Position numbers and translations under genes: made by a program. DNA of 20,290 nt from the NCBI GenBank assembly GCA_937919155.1, contig CALFPM010000068.1:1-20290 (forward strand), given 5' to 3'. The first letter of the stretch is position 1, and the number at the start of each line of letters is the position of its first letter. Origin of the DNA: an uncultured Clostridia bacterium. GTDB taxonomy: Bacteria > Bacillota > Clostridia > Oscillospirales > Acutalibacteraceae. Below are positions 16,062 through 20,290 of this stretch, piece by piece. The notes below the pieces were generated by a model. That model saw only the letters and a program-made list of their open reading frames with translations. It was not told the DNA's origin and did not search any database.

Positions 16062-16802
16062 ATGTCAGGCCATTCAAAATGGAGCACTATCAAGCGCAAA
16101 AAAGAAAAAACAGATAATCAGAGAGCCAAGATTTTCACAAAAATCGGCAGAGAAATTGCAGTTGTAGTCCGCGAAGGCGGTCCCGACCCCGCATCAAACT
16201 CAAAGCTTAAGGATGTTATCGCAAAGGCAAAGGCAAACAACGTTCCCAACGACAACATCGAAAGAATCATCAAAAAGGCTGCAGGCGAAACAGGCGGCGC
16301 AGACTACGAAGAAATCGTATACGAAGGCTACGGCCCTTCAGGCGTTGCAGTTATCGTTGAAGCACTCACAGACAACCGCAACAGAACTGCAGGCGATGTT
16401 CGTCACTATTTTGACAAATACGGCGGAAACATGGGTCAGAGCGGCTGCGTTTCATTCATGTTCTCAAAGCAGGGCGTTCTTGTTGTTGAAGCAGAGGGTG
16501 TTGACGAAGACAAGCTTATGGAAGATGCACTTGAAGCAGGCGCAACAGACTTTATCACTGATGACGAAGGCGTTTTTGAAATCAGAACAGAGCCCAACGA
16601 CTGCGGTGCAGTAAGAGAAGACCTTGAAGCAAAAGGCTATGCTTTTGTTTCTGCAGAGGTTGAATATGTTCCCTCAACATACACCGCACTCACAAATCCC
16701 GATGACATCAAGAGCATGGCAAAAATGCTTGAAATGTTTGAGGATAACGATGACGTTCAGGCGGTTTGGCACAACTGGGAAAACGCTGACGATGCCGAAT
16801 AA
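16062..16802 (+). CDS. yebC: YebC/PmpR family regulatory or translation factor
   Basis: A 246-aa cytoplasmic protein of the YebC/TACO1 family, with the invariant N-terminus MSGHSKWSTIKRKK. The three-domain layout is complete (GGPDPASN...NVPNDNIERIIKKA...YEGYGPSGVAVIVEALTDNRNRT...GGNMGQSGCVSFMF). The family is annotated as transcriptional regulators; more recent work ties members to translation of difficult proline stretches. The ATG follows GAGG 8 bases upstream. It has its own consensus promoter and a terminator just downstream, so it is probably monocistronic. Confidence 0.95.
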   Translation: MSGHSKWSTIKRKKEKTDNQRAKIFTKIGREIAVVVREGGPDPASNSKLKDVIAKAKANNVPNDNIERIIKKAAGETGGADYEEIVYEGYGPSGVAVIVEALTDNRNRTAGDVRHYFDKYGGNMGQSGCVSFMFSKQGVLVVEAEGVDEDKLMEDALEAGATDFITDDEGVFEIRTEPNDCGAVREDLEAKGYAFVSAEVEYVPSTYTALTNPDDIKSMAKMLEMFEDNDDVQAVWHNWENADDAE

Positions 16803-16820
16803 TTCCATATTTACATGCAA

Positions 16821-16860
16821 AAAGGAGCTGCCCTCAAGGACAGCTCCTTTGTTGTTTTTT
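16821..16860 (+). terminator. Intrinsic terminator shared by yebC and the convergent lipase gene
   Basis: A 10-base stem (AAAGGAGCTG / CAGCTCCTTT, 16,821-16,830 with 16,841-16,850) encloses a 10-base loop. GTTGTTTTTT follows on the plus strand. Read on the minus strand the stem ends in a TTTTT run too, so it can serve the convergent lipase gene, whose stop codon lies at its edge. Confidence 0.85.
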
Positions 16861-18124
16861 ATCTGCTGTTTGCAGTGTTTACCATTCCGAAATAGAATTC
16901 TTCAAAGCCTTCGGGGTAATCCTTTGTGCCGCAGAAATCGAAATGGTCCATGCCGTGCATTGTATCAAAATAATACCATCTGCCTGATTTTATCTTGTTT
17001 CCCTCTTCTATTTCATTCTCATAGCTGAGGGCGGTTTTCTCATCACAAGAGGGATATCTTGCTGATGCCAGAGGCACAATTCCGTCATTCAGCGCCCAAT
17101 CGCCCTCTATCTTGATTCCGTCAATTGTTTTTCCTTTGGTTGAATCAAGCATCATTGAGGAAATATAGAAAATCAGGCTGAGTCCTTTATCGGGAAGCTT
17201 CATTTCGGATATGCTCCAGGTGTTTTCGGTGGTGTAAGAATAATAATATGTGTCGGGGGAAAGTTTTATTTTTTCATTAAGCTCCGCCGCACCCCTGAGA
17301 GTCATATCATAGCCGCAGTTATCATTAGTATTGCAATAGCTCTTTATTCCGTCTGCACTGATAAATGCGCGGAATTCATCCTGTTCGGGTGTGAGTCCCA
17401 TATGCCCGAGCTGAAACGAGAAAACAAGAAATTCATTACCGAAAATCATGCCGATCATATTCAGTGCCGTTGCCATGAGAGTCATTGTCCACTGAGGGTC
17501 AACAAGCTGATTTGCAACCTGAGAACCGTTGTGAGGTGCGGAAAGTGTTATGCAGGAATGAACGCAATTATGTCCGCCCGTGAAAAGAGGACTTGTGTCC
17601 TTGCCCGTTGCGGCAATTTCATCGGCATCACCGTAAGCAAGAAGCGATGTGAAAAGCCTCACCGTTGCTCCGCCGAAAGAATGACCCACAAGATTGATTT
17701 TGTCCTTTAAATTCCAAGGCTCGCCCATTGTTGCTTTGCCCACATAGCTGAAGCCGTATCTGTCGTGACCGTGAGCTTCTGAATGCGCTTTACCATAGTC
17801 AACAACAGTGCCCGTAAGCTGCGCATAAAGCTCGCAGGCTCTGTCCCACGCACTGCTGAGAGGTCCCACAGACGGTGCATAAGCCTCAACACCGTTTTCA
17901 TTCAGAATTCTGACAATATCCACATCCGAGCCGGGCAGAAGTCCGCCGCCCCAATAGGGCGAAAGTGAATAATACGGAGTTTCGCTGCCCCAACCGCCCA
18001 TGCCGTGGACAAATATGTAAGGATAATTTGTTTTTCCGTTTTTAATTTCTGCGGCATTTGCGGGAAGCGCAAAAACTCCGAGAATCATCACCATTGCGGT
18101 GATAAAAGCTATGATTTTCTTCAT
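16859..18124 (-). CDS. Secreted family I.5-type triacylglycerol lipase (zinc-site alpha/beta hydrolase)
   Basis: A 421-aa secreted esterase/lipase expected to hydrolyse acylglycerols outside the cell. The signal peptide covers about residues 1-24, with probable cleavage after PANA. The mature start (IFVHGMGGWG), YWGG and GPLSSAWDRACELYAQL follow the pattern of Geobacillus L1 and staphylococcal lipases. The catalytic triad is placed at S149 (GHSFGG), D347 (NDGIV) and H394 (MDHFD). The zinc ligands of L1-type lipases appear conserved as D94, H114, H120 and D273 (judged from memory of that family). The cap region contains extra cysteines. The ATG follows AAAGGGG. The gene is flanked by its own promoter and a shared terminator, so it is monocistronic. 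Confidence 0.88.
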   Translation of the reverse strand: MKKIIAFITAMVMILGVFALPANAAEIKNGKTNYPYIFVHGMGGWGSETPYYSLSPYWGGGLLPGSDVDIVRILNENGVEAYAPSVGPLSSAWDRACELYAQLTGTVVDYGKAHSEAHGHDRYGFSYVGKATMGEPWNLKDKINLVGHSFGGATVRLFTSLLAYGDADEIAATGKDTSPLFTGGHNCVHSCITLSAPHNGSQVANQLVDPQWTMTLMATALNMIGMIFGNEFLVFSFQLGHMGLTPEQDEFRAFISADGIKSYCNTNDNCGYDMTLRGAAELNEKIKLSPDTYYYSYTTENTWSISEMKLPDKGLSLIFYISSMMLDSTKGKTIDGIKIEGDWALNDGIVPLASARYPSCDEKTALSYENEIEEGNKIKSGRWYYFDTMHGMDHFDFCGTKDYPEGFEEFYFGMVNTANSR

Positions 18125-18154
18125 ATAAATCCCCTTTCGGTTCAGTATGATTTA

Positions 18155-18183
18155 ATTTTACATCATGATTTTTTTCGTGTCAA
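18155..18183 (-). promoter_or_regulatory. Sigma-A promoter for the lipase gene
   Basis: Read on the minus strand: a perfect TTGACA (18,178-18,183), a 17-base A-rich spacer and TAAAAT (18,155-18,160). The -10 box is about 31 bases upstream of the lipase ATG. The hexamers and spacing are near-ideal. Confidence 0.75.
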
Positions 18184-18236
18184 TAATGCCTCGCTATGCA
18201 GATTTGTAAATTTGTTTAATTATTTTTATTATTTAC

Positions 18237-18264
18237 TTGAAATATTATAAAAAAATGTTAAAAT
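18237..18264 (+). promoter_or_regulatory. Promoter candidate for the isomerase-oxidoreductase gene
   Basis: TTGAAA (18,237-18,242), a 16-base spacer and TAAAAT (18,259-18,264), with a TGT extension directly before the -10 box. It lies about 40 bases upstream of the ATG at 18,305. The surroundings are very AT-rich, so some match is expected by chance; the extended -10 raises confidence. Confidence 0.55.
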
Positions 18265-18304
18265 TATTTTGATTAATAAAAAAATTTAATCAGGAGGCAG
18301 AATT

Positions 18305-20185
18305 ATGGCAAAGTTTTTATTCTCCGCTTTTGCAGACGAGGCATCGCCCGATATTATTGAGCAGATAGCCGCCTGCAAAGCAAACGGAATCGAGTATATC
18401 GAGCTGAGAAATGTTAACGGAAAAAACATTTCCAATTTTACAGTTGAGGAAGCAAAAGAGCTGAAAAAGCTTCTTGATGACAACGGAATGAAAGTTTCTT
18501 CAATCGGCTCTCATTACGGCAAAATCGAAATTGATGATGATTTTGCACCTCATTTCGAGGCTTTCAAGCAGACTGTTGAAGTTGCCAAGGTGCTTGAAAC
18601 AAAATACATCAGAATGTTCAGCTTCTTCTTCACAAAAGGTCAGAGCCGTGAAGAATATAAAGATGAGGTTTATGCAAGACTTACCGCAATGGTTGACTAT
18701 TCAAACAAGCACGGTATTCTTTGCTGCCACGAAAATGAAAAAGGCATTTACGGCGACATAACCGAGAGATGCCTTGAGCTTGCCGAGCATTTCGGCGACA
18801 GAATGGGTTGCATCTTCGACCCCTCAAACTACATTCAGTGCGGTTCAGATACTCTTGAAGGCTTTAAACTCCTTCAGGATTATGTTACATATTTCCATGT
18901 TAAGGATTGCATTGCAGAAATTGATACCGTTGTGCCCGCAGGCGAGGGTGACGGTCACCTTGTTGAGATTATGAGAATGCTTGACAATAAGGAAGGCGTT
19001 TATTTCCTTTCAGTTGAGCCTCACCTGAGAGTCTTTGAGGGTCTTGACAACCTTGAACCTGACGATGCAACGGCAAACGCAATGAACAAAAAGTTCGTTT
19101 ATCCCGACAATATGACTTCATTTGCCGCCGCTTGCACAGCAATCCACAATATTATTGAAAAAGAAATTCAGCCCGTAAGATTCGGCATCATCGGTGTGGG
19201 TAATATGGGTATGTCACATGTCAATATGCATCTCAGCGGCAACCACAAGGAGCTTCGCATCACTGCCGTTGCGGATATTGACCCTGCAAGACTTGACGCC
19301 GCAAAGAAGGCTATGCCCTCACTCAAGACATTTGACAGTGCAGAGGCACTTATTGACAGCGGTGAGGTTGATGTTGCACTCATCGCAACTCCTCACTATG
19401 ACCACTCACCCATTGCACAGTATGCATTCAGCAAAGGCGTTCATGTTCTCACTGAAAAACCTGCAGGTGTTTACACAAAACAGGTTCGTGAAATGAACGA
19501 GGCTGCCGCAAAGACAGACCTTGTGTTCGGCATTATGTATAACCAGCGCACAAACTGTGTTTACAGAAAGATGCGCGAAATCATTCAGAGCGGTGAGCTT
19601 GGCGAAATCAGACGCGTAAGCTGGATTATCACCGATTGGTACAGAACACAGGCATATTACAATTCAGGCGGATGGCGCGCAACCTGGAAGGGCGAAGGCG
19701 GCGGCGTGCTGCTTAATCAGTGCCCCCACAACCTTGACCTCTGGCAGTGGATTTTCGGTATGCCAAAGGCAGTCAGTGCAGTGGCAGGCTCTTATATTAC
19801 TAAGGGTGGATATGACAATATGTCCGTAAATTATATGTATGGAGACGGTGTTTTTGTACATGCTTCCTGTAGCTGGATTTTACATGAAAATAAATATAAT
19901 ACCCGTTCCTTCCGTGTAAACTGCGAGAAGGGTTACATTTACATTGACCGCTCTCCGGGACGGGAAACATTTGTAAAGGTATTGAATGACGGAAGTGTAA
20001 CGGATTTGTCTGAGAAGCTGCCATTTGATTCCTGGCACAATGAAATTGTATATTTTACAGATCGTTTAAGTAAAGGCCTTCCGGTAACAGAATGTATGCC
20101 GGTTGACTGTGAGGATTCTATTAAGATCATTATGGCTGAGATGAAATCTGCGGATAAAGAAGGTATGAAGGTAGATATAGTGTAA
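18305..20185 (+). CDS. Fusion of sugar phosphate isomerase/epimerase-like TIM barrel and Gfo/Idh/MocA oxidoreductase
   Basis: A 626-aa two-domain protein. Residues 1 to about 285 form an AP-endonuclease-2/xylose-isomerase-like TIM barrel. Candidate metal or catalytic residues are E143 (HENEKG), D172 (FDPSN), H198 (FHVKD) and E238 (SVEPH). Residues about 290-626 form an NAD(P)-dependent Gfo/Idh/MocA oxidoreductase, with nucleotide motif GVGNMG (297-302), EKP (384-386) and catalytic-type H475 (NQCPHNLDLWQW). Both halves act on sugars or inositols, so the fusion may run two steps of one catabolic route; the substrate is unknown. The ATG follows CAGGAGG. Codon use changes sharply from about codon 486 onward, although the reading frame and protein family continue without a break. 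The C-terminal ~140 codons may therefore come from another genome. Confidence 0.85.
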   Translation: MAKFLFSAFADEASPDIIEQIAACKANGIEYIELRNVNGKNISNFTVEEAKELKKLLDDNGMKVSSIGSHYGKIEIDDDFAPHFEAFKQTVEVAKVLETKYIRMFSFFFTKGQSREEYKDEVYARLTAMVDYSNKHGILCCHENEKGIYGDITERCLELAEHFGDRMGCIFDPSNYIQCGSDTLEGFKLLQDYVTYFHVKDCIAEIDTVVPAGEGDGHLVEIMRMLDNKEGVYFLSVEPHLRVFEGLDNLEPDDATANAMNKKFVYPDNMTSFAAACTAIHNIIEKEIQPVRFGIIGVGNMGMSHVNMHLSGNHKELRITAVADIDPARLDAAKKAMPSLKTFDSAEALIDSGEVDVALIATPHYDHSPIAQYAFSKGVHVLTEKPAGVYTKQVREMNEAAAKTDLVFGIMYNQRTNCVYRKMREIIQSGELGEIRRVSWIITDWYRTQAYYNSGGWRATWKGEGGGVLLNQCPHNLDLWQWIFGMPKAVSAVAGSYITKGGYDNMSVNYMYGDGVFVHASCSWILHENKYNTRSFRVNCEKGYIYIDRSPGRETFVKVLNDGSVTDLSEKLPFDSWHNEIVYFTDRLSKGLPVTECMPVDCEDSIKIIMAEMKSADKEGMKVDIV

Positions 20186-20290
20186 GCATTTATCAGAAAA
20201 GCAGAGCTTCCGGAGTTATAAAGAATAGAGAGCTAAAAGATTGGAGTTTTCAGATTTACAGGAGCAAAGAATATGGATATTGACAGAGAA
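19760..20290. other. Compositionally foreign tail (possible recombination or chimeric join)
   Basis: From about 19,760 codon choice switches. Proline goes from CCC to CCG/CCA, valine from GTT to GTA, leucine from CTT/CTC to TTA/TTG, serine from TCA/AGC to TCT/TCC/AGT, and glycine gains GGA. The non-coding stretch 20,186-20,272 continues in a different style and shows no clear signal other than a ribosome binding site near its end. The boundary falls just after the highly conserved NQCPHNLDLWQW block, where homologous sequences could join. Confidence 0.65.
20273..20290 (+). CDS. Possible start of a further gene (cut by window edge)
   Basis: An ATG at 20,273 follows CAGGAG with 8-base spacing and reads MDIDRE up to the window end. 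Only six codons are visible, so no product can be named. It lies 87 bases after the oxidoreductase stop, inside the compositionally different tail. Confidence 0.35.

Noticed and set aside
18125..18304. Possible small RNA or riboswitch in the AT-rich gap
   Set aside because: I see only the two divergent promoters and no stable stem or known aptamer pattern; the gap is too short and AT-rich.
1..20290. Mobile element, prophage, CRISPR or defence system
   Set aside because: No transposase, integrase, phage or Cas-like frame, no repeat-spacer pattern and no terminal inverted repeats were found on either strand.

Overview
The window looks like chromosomal DNA of a Gram-positive, gut-type Clostridia member, probably Oscillospirales/Ruminococcaceae. 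This is an inference from gene content (ECF module, DUF5711, YitT, Mini-RNase III, DUF512-Der pair, ClpE-like ATPase), AGGAGG-type ribosome binding sites, and codon use favouring CCC, GTT, CTT and GGC. I see no rRNA, tRNA, CRISPR array, IS element or prophage gene.

Positions 1-12,840 form one long minus-strand gene run. In transcription order it reads: DUF512 radical SAM protein, der, ruvC, ruvA, ruvB, a class I methyltransferase, two small zinc-ribbon membrane proteins, ecfA1, ecfA2, ecfT, truA, DUF5711 protein, CvpA-like protein, pgsA, and a ClpE-like ATPase cut by the window edge. Genes overlap by 4 bases or sit a few to about 35 bases apart, so most are probably co-transcribed. The themes are ribosome assembly and RNA modification (Der, TruA, methyltransferase), Holliday-junction processing (RuvCAB), vitamin/cofactor uptake (EcfA1-A2-T, with no substrate-binding S subunit here), phospholipid synthesis (PgsA) and protein quality control.

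A divergent intergenic region at 12,841-13,043 carries promoters for both directions. On the plus strand follow obgE, Mini-RNase III, a YitT-family membrane protein and a small lipoprotein, then yebC behind its own strong promoter. yebC ends at a hairpin terminator shared with a convergent, secreted family I.5-type zinc lipase (minus strand).

The right end holds a 626-residue fusion of a sugar phosphate isomerase/epimerase-like TIM barrel and a Gfo/Idh/MocA oxidoreductase. Its last ~140 codons and everything after (about 19,760 to the end) use quite different codons from the rest of the window. This is either a recombination boundary or, more likely at a sequence end, a chimeric assembly join. 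A partial CDS may begin in the last 18 bases.

Most of the window is ordinary housekeeping. The points worth a second look are the compositional break inside the fusion gene, the fusion itself, the zinc-lipase relative, and the paired unknown zinc-ribbon membrane proteins.
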